Shown here: positions 41,389 through 50,106 of the stretch, in pieces
How the letters are laid out: every line of letters starts with the position of its first letter
Position numbering within the stretch: the stretch's first letter is position 1
The notes under the pieces: generated by a model
Told to the model about the DNA's origin: nothing
What the model saw: the letters and a program-made list of their open reading frames with translations, nothing else
Databases searched by the model: none
Position numbers and translations under genes: made by a program
Origin: Fen-549 sp050011315
GTDB taxonomy: Bacteria > Actinomycetota > Thermoleophilia > Gaiellales > Gaiellaceae
NCBI GenBank assembly: GCA_050011315.1
Contig: JBEKJI010000008.1
Coordinates: forward strand, 1 to 64,000
Direction: 5' to 3'
Length of the DNA stretch: 64,000 nucleotides

Positions 41389-43932
41389 TCAATCTGAGTA
41401 GACGGCGTGGAGCGCTGCCTCCATGCGGTTACGCACACCGAGTTTCTCGTAGACATGACGAAGATGAACTTTCACGGTGACCTCACTAATGAAGAGCTTC
41501 CCGGCGATCTCTCTGTTAGATAAGCCATCTGCAACGAGCCTTAAGACTTCGCGTTCACGTCGGGACAGTCTTACTTCGGATTGAGCCTGCGCTCTGCCTA
41601 TATCCGGAAGTGAGATACCGTAATGCCCAGCCAATCGTTGATCACGCGCGGAAAGAAGAACTGATTGCACTTGCCGCGTGAACGCCGGTTCAGATGCAGC
41701 GATCGCTAGAAGATCAGGATGCGCACGATAGGCCCAAACGAACTGGTTCCATTGGCGATATCTATCAGCAAGGCTAAGCGCCTCGCGAAAAACTTGCGCT
41801 TTTCGTACAGAACCCGCGTAGTCGGCGATAACGGCGCGAACGAAACCCGTTAAGACGTGGGTTTCAGTATGCCGAGTCGTGTTCTCGGCACGCGAAGCGT
41901 GTTCGAGCGCGGCAGCGGCGTCGTTTTGGCACGCCAATTGGAGTGCACGAACTCCCGTAAGTAGACCTAACCAGCACGGTGGTGTCATCGGGTCTGCCGG
42001 TAGAGCATCAACGCGAATGACCTCGCGTTTCGACAAGGAGATTACGACGCGTAGCGTGTGAACGAGTGAAGAGATAGAGCCATGGCCATCAGTCACACTC
42101 ATCTCTGCTTCGCTTAACAGAAGCTCGGCGTGTCTATAACGGCGAAGACCGATGGCTGAAATAGCGCGTCCACAGTGAATCAAAGGAAGACCGAATGCGA
42201 AACCGTATTCGGCTACGAGTGCCGATAGCTCCGTAAGCATCGCCTCGGCGTCTGAATAACGTGCGAGCTCAGCGAGATGGTCACAGTACTTCAAGAGGAA
42301 ACTACTTCTAATCTGAGGATGCACACGATCGAGAAGTGGAAGTACGGTCCAGTAACTATGGAAATCGGGGTTCTCAACGCCGACCAGCTTTGAAAAGAGC
42401 AACTTAGCGTGGGCTATTCGGACAGAAAAATCTAGGGAACCACTGTGATAAGACTCGAGTTCTGTGAGTACTGACATGCAGTCCTCACTCTCGAGCTCGA
42501 ACGCGCATAAGAACTCGGTCCAGAGACAGTGCTGAGTTGCACTACAGTCCGTAGTGAGCGCGCGCGCCGTTCTCATATGGTTTAGAGCGATATCGAGACG
42601 GTCGGAGAAGTGAGCGCTCCGCCCGGCGATCGCATGCGATCGCCAGCGTAACGGCGACGAATCGTCGAAGTGGTACGTCGCTTGAAGGGCCAAGGCGTAG
42701 GCTTTCGTGTGCTCGCCGGCGAGGAAGGAAACCTCGGCTTCGGCCAGGTCGAGTAGAGGGGATACGACCGAGTTTGCGTGACCGAACGCGATCCAGGATT
42801 CGAGGGCGGGAAGGCGGCTGCCGTCGAGGAGCGTCGGAAGCGAGGATTCGATCAGGCGGGGGAGGAGATCGGGGCGATCGCAGTCCTGGATCAACTGCCA
42901 GACGTCGTCCCAGCGTTCGTTCTCGAGCAGCGCCTGGGCGAGATCGTCCACTAGCTGGACGCGATCGGAGCGCTCGTTGAGGCGGTGCTCGAGAAAGGCG
43001 CGCAGGAGGGGATGCAAGGATTGCTCGCCTTTCTCGGTGCGATGGAAGAAGCCGTCGCGTTCGGCGGTGGCGGCGAGGGCGAGCGCGGGCGGCCCGCCGA
43101 GGCGCTCGAGCAGATTCCTGCTGAGGCAGGGGGCGGCGGAGATCTGACAGAGCAGGCGCTGCAGCTCGGGCGATGCACTCTGGAAGAGCTCCTCGGCGAA
43201 GTAGTCGTAGAGGCCGTCCAGGAGCACGTCCTGGGGCGGAGACGGGCTCGGCGCGCGGGCGGCTAGTCCGAGCACCGCCGGCCAGCCGTGACAGAGCTCG
43301 ACGAGCCGAGCGCGCTGCTCTTCGTCGGCCACCGGCGCGAGGACGTCGCGAGCCTCTTCGGGCGTCATCTGCAACTCTTCGCGGCCGAGCTCGAACAGGT
43401 CGCCGTAGAGGCGCAGCCGCGAGCTCGCCCAGCCGGGGCGGTTGCGGCTTGCGATCAGAAGGCGTAGCGGCGTCTCGCGGACGAGCGTCTCGACGAAGCG
43501 CTCGCAGGCCGGCGACACCGCAAGCGCCTGGTAGTCGTCGATCACGAGCCTTGTGCCGGCGGGCCAGGACGCCATCTCTCTAGCCAGAAACTCGGCTAGG
43601 AGAACGGCCTCCCCCTCGGGGTTGGTCGAGACGCTGAGACGGGTCAACATCCGCTCGCCCGCACCCGGGATGATCGTTGAAACGGCTGCGGCGATACGAG
43701 CCGCCACCGCTGCGACATCGAACCCCTCCGGCCCGACCGAGTACCAGGTGTGAGCCACGTTGCGGCCCGTCACCCACTGCCGGGCCAGGGTCGTCTTCCC
43801 GCAGCCGGCCGGCGCGATCAGGGCGATTATGCGGGCATCGGCGCCGTCCAGCTTCTCGAGCAGGCGCGGTCGCTCGATCAGCTGCGGCTCGAGCCGCCGG
43901 GGCTTGCTCTCGATCGATTCGTTCGTCGTCAC
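41389..43932 (-). CDS. large ATP-binding LuxR-family (LAL/MalT-type) regulator
   Basis: This 847-residue protein starts with an STAND ATPase containing Walker A IALIAPAGCGKTTLARQW near residue 40, then DDYQALAVSPACERFVE as Walker B. A long helical repeat region follows, and it ends with a LuxR helix-turn-helix (LSRREREVLRLVADGLSNRE, ISEVTVKVHLRHVYEKLGV). Such proteins sense an unknown ligand and activate target genes. The GTG start lies 6 nt after TAGCGT. The 5' part (about 42750-43932) has the usual GC-rich composition, but the 3' part is much richer in A and T, like the convergent HD-GYP gene, so the gene may be a recombinant. Confidence 0.9.
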   Translation of the reverse strand: MTTNESIESKPRRLEPQLIERPRLLEKLDGADARIIALIAPAGCGKTTLARQWVTGRNVAHTWYSVGPEGFDVAAVAARIAAAVSTIIPGAGERMLTRLSVSTNPEGEAVLLAEFLAREMASWPAGTRLVIDDYQALAVSPACERFVETLVRETPLRLLIASRNRPGWASSRLRLYGDLFELGREELQMTPEEARDVLAPVADEEQRARLVELCHGWPAVLGLAARAPSPSPPQDVLLDGLYDYFAEELFQSASPELQRLLCQISAAPCLSRNLLERLGGPPALALAATAERDGFFHRTEKGEQSLHPLLRAFLEHRLNERSDRVQLVDDLAQALLENERWDDVWQLIQDCDRPDLLPRLIESSLPTLLDGSRLPALESWIAFGHANSVVSPLLDLAEAEVSFLAGEHTKAYALALQATYHFDDSSPLRWRSHAIAGRSAHFSDRLDIALNHMRTARALTTDCSATQHCLWTEFLCAFELESEDCMSVLTELESYHSGSLDFSVRIAHAKLLFSKLVGVENPDFHSYWTVLPLLDRVHPQIRSSFLLKYCDHLAELARYSDAEAMLTELSALVAEYGFAFGLPLIHCGRAISAIGLRRYRHAELLLSEAEMSVTDGHGSISSLVHTLRVVISLSKREVIRVDALPADPMTPPCWLGLLTGVRALQLACQNDAAAALEHASRAENTTRHTETHVLTGFVRAVIADYAGSVRKAQVFREALSLADRYRQWNQFVWAYRAHPDLLAIAASEPAFTRQVQSVLLSARDQRLAGHYGISLPDIGRAQAQSEVRLSRREREVLRLVADGLSNREIAGKLFISEVTVKVHLRHVYEKLGVRNRMEAALHAVYSD

Positions 43933-43938
43933 GCGCGT

Positions 43939-43944
43939 ACGCTA
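43939..43944 (-). promoter_or_regulatory. -10 box TAGCGT of the LAL regulator (leaderless)
   Basis: TAGCGT on the minus strand is followed by 6 nt and GTG at 43932. Confidence 0.6.
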
Positions 43945-43991
43945 ACCCGCTCGTATCTCGAAGTACAAGACACCCGAGCCGGAGCCGGCGC

Positions 43992-44026
43992 AAAACGCGC
44001 CCGCGACCGCCGAGGCCGCGGGCGCG
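43992..44026 (-). terminator. rho-independent terminator of the small HTH gene
   Basis: On the minus strand CGCGCCCGCG pairs perfectly with CGCGGGCGCG across an 11-nt loop and is followed by TTTT (43995-43992). It lies just past the stop of the HTH gene at 44031, separating it from the LAL regulator. Confidence 0.85.
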
Positions 44027-44030
44027 CCTT

Positions 44031-44294
44031 TCACCCTCTCAGGAGGACAAGATCGGAGAGGGCTCGCAGGAACGGATCGGCGCCGGTGAGCCTGAGGTAC
44101 GCCGCCGGAATTTGCCGCCTCCGCTCGACGCCGAGCTTCTGGCGAAGCGTGTCACAGTGCGCTTTCACCGTCCGCGCTGAGATGCCGAGGTGTCGTGCAA
44201 CCTCTTCGTTTGAGTAGCCGGCGGCGATCAGCTCGACGATCTGCCGCTGTCGGTCGGTGATTGCCGGCGACGTGCGGATCAGTTGGAGATGCAT
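44031..44294 (-). CDS. small LuxR-type helix-turn-helix protein
   Basis: This 87-residue protein is almost entirely a GerE/LuxR DNA-binding domain: TDRQRQIVELIAAGYSNEEV, ISARTVKAHCDTLRQKLGVE. A short head (MHLQLIRTSPAI) and a hydrophobic tail (ADPFLRALSDLVLLRG) flank it. It has no sensory domain. It is followed by its own strong terminator, so it is probably transcribed alone. It is divergent from the PimA-like gene. Confidence 0.85.
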   Translation of the reverse strand: MHLQLIRTSPAITDRQRQIVELIAAGYSNEEVARHLGISARTVKAHCDTLRQKLGVERRRQIPAAYLRLTGADPFLRALSDLVLLRG

Positions 44295-44420
44295 GGCGCG
44301 AGACTAGAGTCGCGCACGAGCTTCCGGAAGTACTCCGAGGGCGTATCCGGTGGCGTATCTTCGGGCGTCCTCGCGGCAGTATCCCCGGCATCGCCTGCGC
44401 TTCCGTCTCGCTTGCTCGGT

Positions 44421-44426
44421 TAGGGT
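44421..44426 (+). promoter_or_regulatory. -10 box TAGGGT of the PimA-like gene
   Basis: TAGGGT is followed by 8 nt and the ATG at 44435; no Shine-Dalgarno is seen. Confidence 0.55.
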
Positions 44427-44434
44427 TCTCCGCG

Positions 44435-45583
44435 ATGAAGGTCGGGATAGTGGTGCCGTATTCGTGGTCGTACTGGGGAGGCGTGCTCGAGCACGCCCAG
44501 CATCAGGCTGTCGCACTGGAGGAACTGGGAGTCGAGACCAGGACGATCGTCGGCAGCGATCCTCCCGGCAAGCTCACGCGCATTCTCCACCCGCGCAGCG
44601 GTCGCCACGACACGCCGCCGCCGGGCGTGATTCCGGTCGGGCGCTCGGTGATCGTGCCGGCGAACGACTCGCTTCCGAACATCATCCTCAGCCCGGCCGT
44701 GTATTCCCGCATGAAGAGGGTCCTCGAGCGCGAGCGCTTCGATCTCATCCACGTACACGAGCCGATGACCCCGGCCATCGCGGTGCTCGCGCTCGCGCTT
44801 GCCCGCTGCACGACCGTGGCTACTTTCCACGCCTCGGGCAATCTCCACTGGATGCGCGGCGGCAGGATGCTCTGGGGGCAACTGCTCGATCGCCTCGATG
44901 CACGCATCGCCGTCTCCGAGCGGGCGCGCGACTCGATCGCGCGCTGGGCGCCGGCCTATTACGAGATCGTCCCGAACGGGATCCTCATCCCCGACCGTGT
45001 CGAGGCGGGCGAGCGCGCGAACAAGATCATCTTCATCGGCCGGCATGATCCGCGCAAAGGACTGCTCACGCTTCTTCGCGCCTGGCCGGAGATCCGACGC
45101 CGCACCGGGGCGTCGCTGAAGGTGGTCGGCGCCGATCCGCTCTCGGTGCGGTTGCTGATGGCCCGGCACCGGCTGCACGAGGACGGGCTCGATCTGCCGG
45201 GATTCGTGAGTGAGGAAGAGCTGACCGCGGAGCTTTCCAGCGCCAAGATGCTCGTTGCGCCCTCGCTCGGCGGCGAGAGCTTCGGCATGGTTATGACCCG
45301 TGCCTACGCCTGCTCGACTCCCGTCGTCGTCTCGGATATCCCCGGCTACCGGGAGGTCTTCGACGAGCGAGCGGGCCTGATCATTCCGCCGGGCGATGCC
45401 GAGGCGCTCGAGCGGGCGGTGATCGCGCTGCTCGAGGACGAGCCGCGCCGGCGGCAGATGGGAGAGGCCGCGAGGGAGGCTGCAAAGCAATACGACTGGC
45501 GCGATATCGCGGCGCGCCTGCTCTCGATCTACGAGCGGGCGATAGCGGGCGAGTTCGACTCCGCCGCGCCGGTGCGATCGTGA
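44435..45583 (+). CDS. glycosyltransferase family 4, PimA-like (phosphatidyl-myo-inositol mannosyltransferase type)
   Basis: The protein has 382 residues. It begins MKVGIVVPYSWSYWGGVLEH, the same layout as actinobacterial PimA (VCPYSLD-PGGV). It continues with DLIHVHEPMTPAIAVLAL, TFHASGNLHW and a GT-B C-domain with FIGRHDPRKGLLTLLRAWP and PSLGGESFGMVMTRAYACSTPVV-type donor site. PimA adds mannose to phosphatidylinositol at the inner face of the membrane; the assignment here is by resemblance. The stop TGA overlaps the GTG of the following flippase-like gene, so both products are probably needed together. Confidence 0.88.
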   Translation: MKVGIVVPYSWSYWGGVLEHAQHQAVALEELGVETRTIVGSDPPGKLTRILHPRSGRHDTPPPGVIPVGRSVIVPANDSLPNIILSPAVYSRMKRVLERERFDLIHVHEPMTPAIAVLALALARCTTVATFHASGNLHWMRGGRMLWGQLLDRLDARIAVSERARDSIARWAPAYYEIVPNGILIPDRVEAGERANKIIFIGRHDPRKGLLTLLRAWPEIRRRTGASLKVVGADPLSVRLLMARHRLHEDGLDLPGFVSEEELTAELSSAKMLVAPSLGGESFGMVMTRAYACSTPVVVSDIPGYREVFDERAGLIIPPGDAEALERAVIALLEDEPRRRQMGEAAREAAKQYDWRDIAARLLSIYERAIAGEFDSAAPVRS

Positions 45584-46638
45584 AGGCGTCGACGGTGAAA
45601 CGACGAGTGATTCCGATCGCCGTCGCGGTTGCGCTCTTTTCCGGCGCCGTGGTGCTGCTCTGGCTGCACGGCCCCGATTGGTCGTTGATGGCCAGTGCCT
45701 TCGATTCCGTCGTCTGGTGGTGGGTTGTCGTGGCGCTGGCGCTCAACTTGCTCTCGATCATCGCTCGCGCGCTGGCCTGGAAGACCGTGATCGACCAGGC
45801 CCTGGACCCCCCTCGCGCCGGTTACCGGGCGGTCATCTCGGCCTTCTCGGTGGGCCTGTTCGGGAACGCAGTCTTGCCGGGCCGTATCGGAGAGGTGGCC
45901 CGAGTCGCGGTGCTGACGCGCCGCTTCGGAAAGCGAACTGGTGTCTGGGCGACACTCTTGGGGACGGTCTTCGCCCATCGCGTCTTCGATCTCTTCCCGG
46001 TGCTGGCGCTGATCGCCTATGTGTTCGCCACGGCGAAGCTGCCTCCATGGGCGGGGACCACGGTGATGCTGTTCGTTGCCGTCGGTGTGACGCTTCTCGC
46101 GATCGCGGTGCTGAGCGCCCGGCGGCACGGAGGCTCGGGGCTGGAGGGGCTGGGCCCGGTGCGCAGACTGGTGACGATGGCGCGGCAGGGCCTGAGCGTG
46201 ATGCACGCTCCGCTGGCGGCGGCGGTCGCTATCGCTTTCCAGTTCATCGGTTGGGCGCTGCAGTTGCTAGCGGTCTACACGGCGATGCGCGGCTTCGGCA
46301 TTCACTCACCGCTGCCGGCAGCCGCACTGGTGCTCCTGCTCATGAACGTTGCGATTCTCTTTCCTCTCTGGCCCGGTAATATCGGGCTCTACCAGGCTGC
46401 CGTCGCGGCTCCCCTTCTTTCTTACGGGGTTGCCACGACGAGGGGCGTCGCCTTCGGAATCGGCTTGCAGGCGATCGAGTCCTCGGTCGGGATCGGGATC
46501 GGGATGGTCTTCCTGGCTCGCGAGGGATTGACCTACGCCACTTTGAAGGAGATCCCGGAGCCGGGCGAGGTCAGCCTGGGAAACGGGCGCAAGCGCCATC
46601 GCCTGCGGGTGAAGAAAAGGAGTCTGGACAGCGAGTGA
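45580..46638 (+). CDS. LPG-synthase-TM / flippase-like membrane protein
   Basis: This 352-residue protein has about eight membrane helices with the family signatures LLSIIARALAWKTVIDQAL, SAFSVGLFGNAVLPGRIGEVAR and LFPLWPGNIGLYQAAVAAPLLSYGV. It ends in a basic tail. Translation should be coupled to the PimA-like gene because GTG and TGA overlap (GTGA). The pairing suggests that it handles the lipid-linked glycan made by that enzyme, for example by flipping it. It is a paralogue of the protein at 4746-5765. Confidence 0.87.
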   Translation: MKASTVKRRVIPIAVAVALFSGAVVLLWLHGPDWSLMASAFDSVVWWWVVVALALNLLSIIARALAWKTVIDQALDPPRAGYRAVISAFSVGLFGNAVLPGRIGEVARVAVLTRRFGKRTGVWATLLGTVFAHRVFDLFPVLALIAYVFATAKLPPWAGTTVMLFVAVGVTLLAIAVLSARRHGGSGLEGLGPVRRLVTMARQGLSVMHAPLAAAVAIAFQFIGWALQLLAVYTAMRGFGIHSPLPAAALVLLLMNVAILFPLWPGNIGLYQAAVAAPLLSYGVATTRGVAFGIGLQAIESSVGIGIGMVFLAREGLTYATLKEIPEPGEVSLGNGRKRHRLRVKKRSLDSE

Positions 46639-46759
46639 GAAAGGGTGGCCGCGTCCTCGACGTGGAGCTGAACGCGCCAGCCGCCCCGATCGTCAAACTT
46701 CCGCTGGCGGAGCTCGTCTCGAGGGGTGAGCGCCTTTTCGGCAGAGCGGAGGAGTTCAG

Positions 46760-46960
46760 ATGGGGGAGACGGCGAGGACGATCGAGGTCGACGGCGAGCA
46801 GGCCAAGGTCGCCAGCTGGCGCCTGCACGTGCTGATCGAGGCCGGTTACCCGGTGCCTCTGGCCGAGCGCCTGGCACACAGCGAGATCGACCTCCACCTG
46901 GCCGTCGAGCTCGTGCTACGCGGCTGCCACCACGAGACTGCCGCCGAGATCCTGCTTTAG
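46760..46960 (+). CDS. small hypothetical protein
   Basis: This 66-residue protein begins MGETARTIEVDGEQAKVASW and continues as a helical domain (RLHVLIEAGYPVPLAERLAH, LHLAVELVLRGCHHETAAEI). A GGAGGAG Shine-Dalgarno lies 7 nt before the ATG. No family is recognised; the balanced composition supports it as real. Its TAG stop is the first three bases of a full-length 161-bp repeat. Confidence 0.7.
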   Translation: MGETARTIEVDGEQAKVASWRLHVLIEAGYPVPLAERLAHSEIDLHLAVELVLRGCHHETAAEILL

Positions 46961-47122
46961 GGCCTATCTCGCCAGGCCTACACGTTCGAAGCGGCCGCCC
47001 CGCGGCGCCAGTGGCCAGCCAGACCGCTTGACGCACTACCAGTGCGCCTTCACGGCCCGTCCAACCCCTGGCATCCACGGCTCAACCCCTTCGACCGCGC
47101 ATTCCCAACGGGATGAGCCCTA
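46958..47122. repeat. 161-bp repeat family, full-length copy 3
   Basis: It begins TAGGGCCTATCTCGCC and ends CAACGGGATGAGCCCTA, so the outer six bases are perfect inverses. The left TAG is the stop of the 46760 gene and the right CTA is the TAG stop of the opposing 47120 gene. The interior holds CGCACT-ACC-AGTGCG and GGCATCCACGGCTCAACC. Confidence 0.92.
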
Positions 47123-48481
47123 GCGATCCTCGGGCTCACTGACGAAGCCGGCGCCGCCTCGGAGCTCTTCCAGGCGATGATGGAGCTCGTGGATCCGGCT
47201 ATCGAGCGATTTGCGCTCACTTTCGGCTTCGGAGCCGAGCGTCTCCAGCCGCGCCCGTAGCTCGAGCTCGAAGTCGGCCACCCGCTTCTCGAGCGCGCTC
47301 CAGGCCTTCTCTCCCCGCTCGCGGATCTGATCCAGCGTGGCGTTCAAGCGCACCTCCATCTTGCTCTCCGCGTCATCGCCGAGCAGGCGCGCGCGCTCGC
47401 CGAGAAGCGCCTGTGCCTGGCGGGTGTAGGTCTCGACGGCTCGATCCAGCTCGCGCGTGAGCCGGCGCGCGGCCTCCTCGCGGGCGACCCGCATCGCATC
47501 CTCGAACTGGTTCGCGTGCTCGTCGGAGAAGCTGCTCACCGCCCGCTCGACGAAGCGGCGCAGCTGTTCCAGCTGGCGCCGCTCGATCTCGGCGACGCCG
47601 GCTTGGATACGCCTCTGCGCCTCGGCTTCCTCGCGCTCGATGCGCTCGACCACCTCTTGCTCGCGCCGCCCGAGACGCTCGGCGACGTCCTGGATCACGC
47701 GCCGGCGTTCGTTGGCGAACTTCTCGAGCTCATCCCGGTTATCGGCCAGGGCTTTCTCGAGCACTTCTCCCATTTCGACCCTGAAGCGGGCGATCGAAGC
47801 ACGGTGCTCGTCGCTCTCGTTAGCCATGCGCTCGCTGTCGGATTCGATGCGCGATCTGGCATCCCGCACGAGCTCCTGCAACCCGCGGAGGATATCGCCA
47901 ACCTCGCGCGAGAGTACGTTCTCGGTGTGTCCGAGATCACCGCGCAAACTGACGATGCGATCCTCGATTTCGCGCTGGCCTTCTGCCAGCATCTGCGCCA
48001 GCCTCTGGTGCACCCCCTGCTCGGCCTCCGCGAGCGCGTGCCTTCTCGTCTCGGCCAGGCTCCGCTCTTGCTCGGCCAGCTGCGAAGAGGAATCGGCACG
48101 AGCGCGGGCCAGAATCCGCTCCAGCTCGCCGCCTCGCTGGCGCACCTCCGCGTCGATCATGGCGCGGAGCTGCTTGTGGCCACGTTCCAGCTCGCGCTCC
48201 ACCCGTCGCGTGTGTTGCAGGCCGGTCACTACGGCCCAAGTTCCAAGCGAGGCGAAGAACGAGGCGGTCGTTCCGCCGGCGCCAATGACCAGAGCGTGGT
48301 CTCGCCGCAGCGCGAACAAGATCCAGATCACGGCTGCAGCGAATCCGATCACGGTCGAAATAGCGATCGCTACGGTGCGGAATCCGCGACCGAAAGCCGC
48401 GATCACAAGCGCGATCGCGGCCAGAACGACCGAGACTGCAAAGACTATCTGGGAAGCCGAGCCGGCGTTCACGACCCTCAT
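47120..48481 (-). CDS. membrane-anchored long coiled-coil protein
   Basis: This 453-residue protein has three hydrophobic segments in the first 85 residues (IVFAVSVVLAAIALVIAAFG; FAAAVIWILFAL; TASFFASLGTWAVVTGL). They are followed by about 360 residues of charged heptad-rich coiled coil (RRVERELERGHKQLRAMIDA to the end). Tryptophan and cysteine are nearly absent from the coil. Such architecture suggests a scaffold at the inner membrane, as in envelope or division proteins, but no family is recognised. Its stop codon is supplied by the right end of a 161-bp repeat. Confidence 0.8.
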   Translation of the reverse strand: MRVVNAGSASQIVFAVSVVLAAIALVIAAFGRGFRTVAIAISTVIGFAAAVIWILFALRRDHALVIGAGGTTASFFASLGTWAVVTGLQHTRRVERELERGHKQLRAMIDAEVRQRGGELERILARARADSSSQLAEQERSLAETRRHALAEAEQGVHQRLAQMLAEGQREIEDRIVSLRGDLGHTENVLSREVGDILRGLQELVRDARSRIESDSERMANESDEHRASIARFRVEMGEVLEKALADNRDELEKFANERRRVIQDVAERLGRREQEVVERIEREEAEAQRRIQAGVAEIERRQLEQLRRFVERAVSSFSDEHANQFEDAMRVAREEAARRLTRELDRAVETYTRQAQALLGERARLLGDDAESKMEVRLNATLDQIRERGEKAWSALEKRVADFELELRARLETLGSEAESERKSLDSRIHELHHRLEELRGGAGFVSEPEDR

Positions 48482-48609
48482 CGTACGGTAGTTCGCCGCC
48501 GCGACCGAGGAGAAAAGCAGTCGAGCGACCGGGCGGCACGAAGGCAGGCGTCTGCAGGCGGCGCTCTGCTTGTCAGAATGTCGTCTCGACAGCGTCGAAG
48601 GGAGGAGCG

Positions 48610-48903
48610 TTGGAAGGTGGATTCAACTTCCCATTCGGGAACGATCCCGAGGAGATCATGCGCGGGCTCCAGGAGTTCGCCGAGAAGCAAACCGAAGCGC
48701 TTGCAGAGCAGCAGCGCGAGCAGTTCGCAACGCTGACGCTCAATACCGCCGTCGAGCTCACCGGCTCGGCTATCTCGCAGATCCAGGTATCCGGGTCGAT
48801 CGACGAACAGACGATCGCCCTGCGTGACGCGATGCGCGTTCTCTTCCCGGAAGCGGTCGCGCTCGTCAGTGCAGCTCGGCAGGGATTCATGCGAGGCCGC
48901 TAG
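48610..48903 (+). CDS. hypothetical protein
   Basis: This 97-residue protein starts at a TTG placed 4 nt after GGGAGGAG. The sequence (MEGGFNFPFGNDPEEIMRGL, LAEQQREQFATLTLNTAVEL) predicts long helices; no signal peptide or motif is seen. It ends RQGFMRGR. The TAG stop at 48901 is also the first half of the TAGGCT box of alaC. Function unknown. Confidence 0.7.
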   Translation: MEGGFNFPFGNDPEEIMRGLQEFAEKQTEALAEQQREQFATLTLNTAVELTGSAISQIQVSGSIDEQTIALRDAMRVLFPEAVALVSAARQGFMRGR

Positions 48904-48906
48904 GCT
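48901..48906 (+). promoter_or_regulatory. -10 box TAGGCT of alaC (leaderless), overlapping the upstream stop codon
   Basis: TAGGCT is followed by 6 nt and the GTG at 48913. Its first three bases are the stop codon of the preceding gene. Confidence 0.6.
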
Positions 48907-48912
48907 TCAAGG

Positions 48913-50106
48913 GTGAATACCAAGTCCGCGCTCGAATTCCGGCGGGTCGTCGACCTGCCCCCGTATGTCTTTGCCCGTACCGACGCGCTCAAGCTGGAGC
49001 TGCGCCGGGCAGGCGAGGACGTGATCGACATGGGCTTCGGCAACCCCGATCTTCCCTCGCACCCGCTCGCGGTCGAGAAGCTGAAGGAGGCGGCCGAGAA
49101 GCCGCGCAACCACCGCTACTCGCAGAGCCGCGGCATACCGCGCTTGAGGAAGGCGGTCTGCGACCTCTACGAGCGCAAGTTCGGCGTGGTGCTCGATCCC
49201 GAGACACAGGCGATCAACACGATCGGAGCCAAGGAGGGTCTCTCGCACCTGATGTGGGTGCTGCTCGGGCCCGGCGATACGGCGGTTGTCCCGACTCCGA
49301 CCTATCCGATCCACCGTTTCGCGCCCATCTTTGCCGGCGCGACGGTCTCGGACTGGGCGATGCGGGAGGGCGACGACCTGTTCGCGACCATGGTCGAGGC
49401 CTACGAGCGCGCACGTCCGCGACCGCGCGTGATCATCTTCTCCTTCCCGCACAATCCGACCTCGATCTCGGTCGAGCTGGACTTCATGAAGAAGGCGGTC
49501 GACTTCGCCCGCGAGCAGGAGGTCGTGCTCGTTCACGACTTCGCCTACGCCGACCTGGCCTTCGACGGCTACGAGCCCCCCTCTCTCTTCCAGGTAGAAG
49601 GCGGCGACGAGGTGGGAGTCGAGCTCTACACGCTGACCAAGTCGTTCTCGATGGCCGGCTGGCGAGTGGGCTTCCTGCTCGGGAACGCCGAGATCATCGC
49701 CGCTCTGGCGCGGCTCAAGTCGTACCTCGACTACGGCACTTTCCAACCGATTCAGATCGCGTCGATCGTGGTGATGAACGAGGCGCCCGACTTTCCGAAG
49801 GAGCTCTGCGCCATCTACCAGTCGCGGCGCGACGTGCTTTGCGACGGGCTGAACCGGATCGGCTGGGAGATAGCGAAGCCGCGCGGCTCGATGTTCGTCT
49901 GGGCGAAGATTCCGGAGTCCTACAAGAGCCTCGGCTCGCTCGAGTTCGCGGTCAAGCTGATGAAGGAGGCGGCGGTGGCGGTCAGCCCGGGCGTCGGCTT
50001 CGGTCCCGGCGGCGACGAGCACATTCGCTTCGCTCTGATCGAGAACGAGCAGCGAATCGCCCAGGGTGTTCGCGGCATCAGGCGCGCACTGACCGAGCTC
50101 GGCTAG
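48913..50106 (+). CDS. alaC: glutamate-pyruvate aminotransferase AlaC-like
   Basis: This 397-residue PLP enzyme of fold type I resembles E. coli AlaC throughout: FRRVVDLPPYVFARTDALKL, DMGFGNPDLPSHPLAVEKL, YSQSRGIPRLRKAV, TIGAKEGLSHLMWVLLGPGD and the PLP lysine Lys243 in LTKSFSMAGWRVGF. The end GGDEHIRFALIENEQRIAQG matches as well. It would interconvert pyruvate and alanine with glutamate as amino donor. LL-diaminopimelate aminotransferases are close relatives and cannot be fully excluded. Confidence 0.9.
   Translation: MNTKSALEFRRVVDLPPYVFARTDALKLELRRAGEDVIDMGFGNPDLPSHPLAVEKLKEAAEKPRNHRYSQSRGIPRLRKAVCDLYERKFGVVLDPETQAINTIGAKEGLSHLMWVLLGPGDTAVVPTPTYPIHRFAPIFAGATVSDWAMREGDDLFATMVEAYERARPRPRVIIFSFPHNPTSISVELDFMKKAVDFAREQEVVLVHDFAYADLAFDGYEPPSLFQVEGGDEVGVELYTLTKSFSMAGWRVGFLLGNAEIIAALARLKSYLDYGTFQPIQIASIVVMNEAPDFPKELCAIYQSRRDVLCDGLNRIGWEIAKPRGSMFVWAKIPESYKSLGSLEFAVKLMKEAAVAVSPGVGFGPGGDEHIRFALIENEQRIAQGVRGIRRALTELG

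Noticed and set aside
46635..46835. 66-codon frame starting at GTG overlapping the flippase stop
   Set aside because: Its second half is the Arg/Ser-rich shadow of the 46760 gene; only the first 40 codons look possible, without support.
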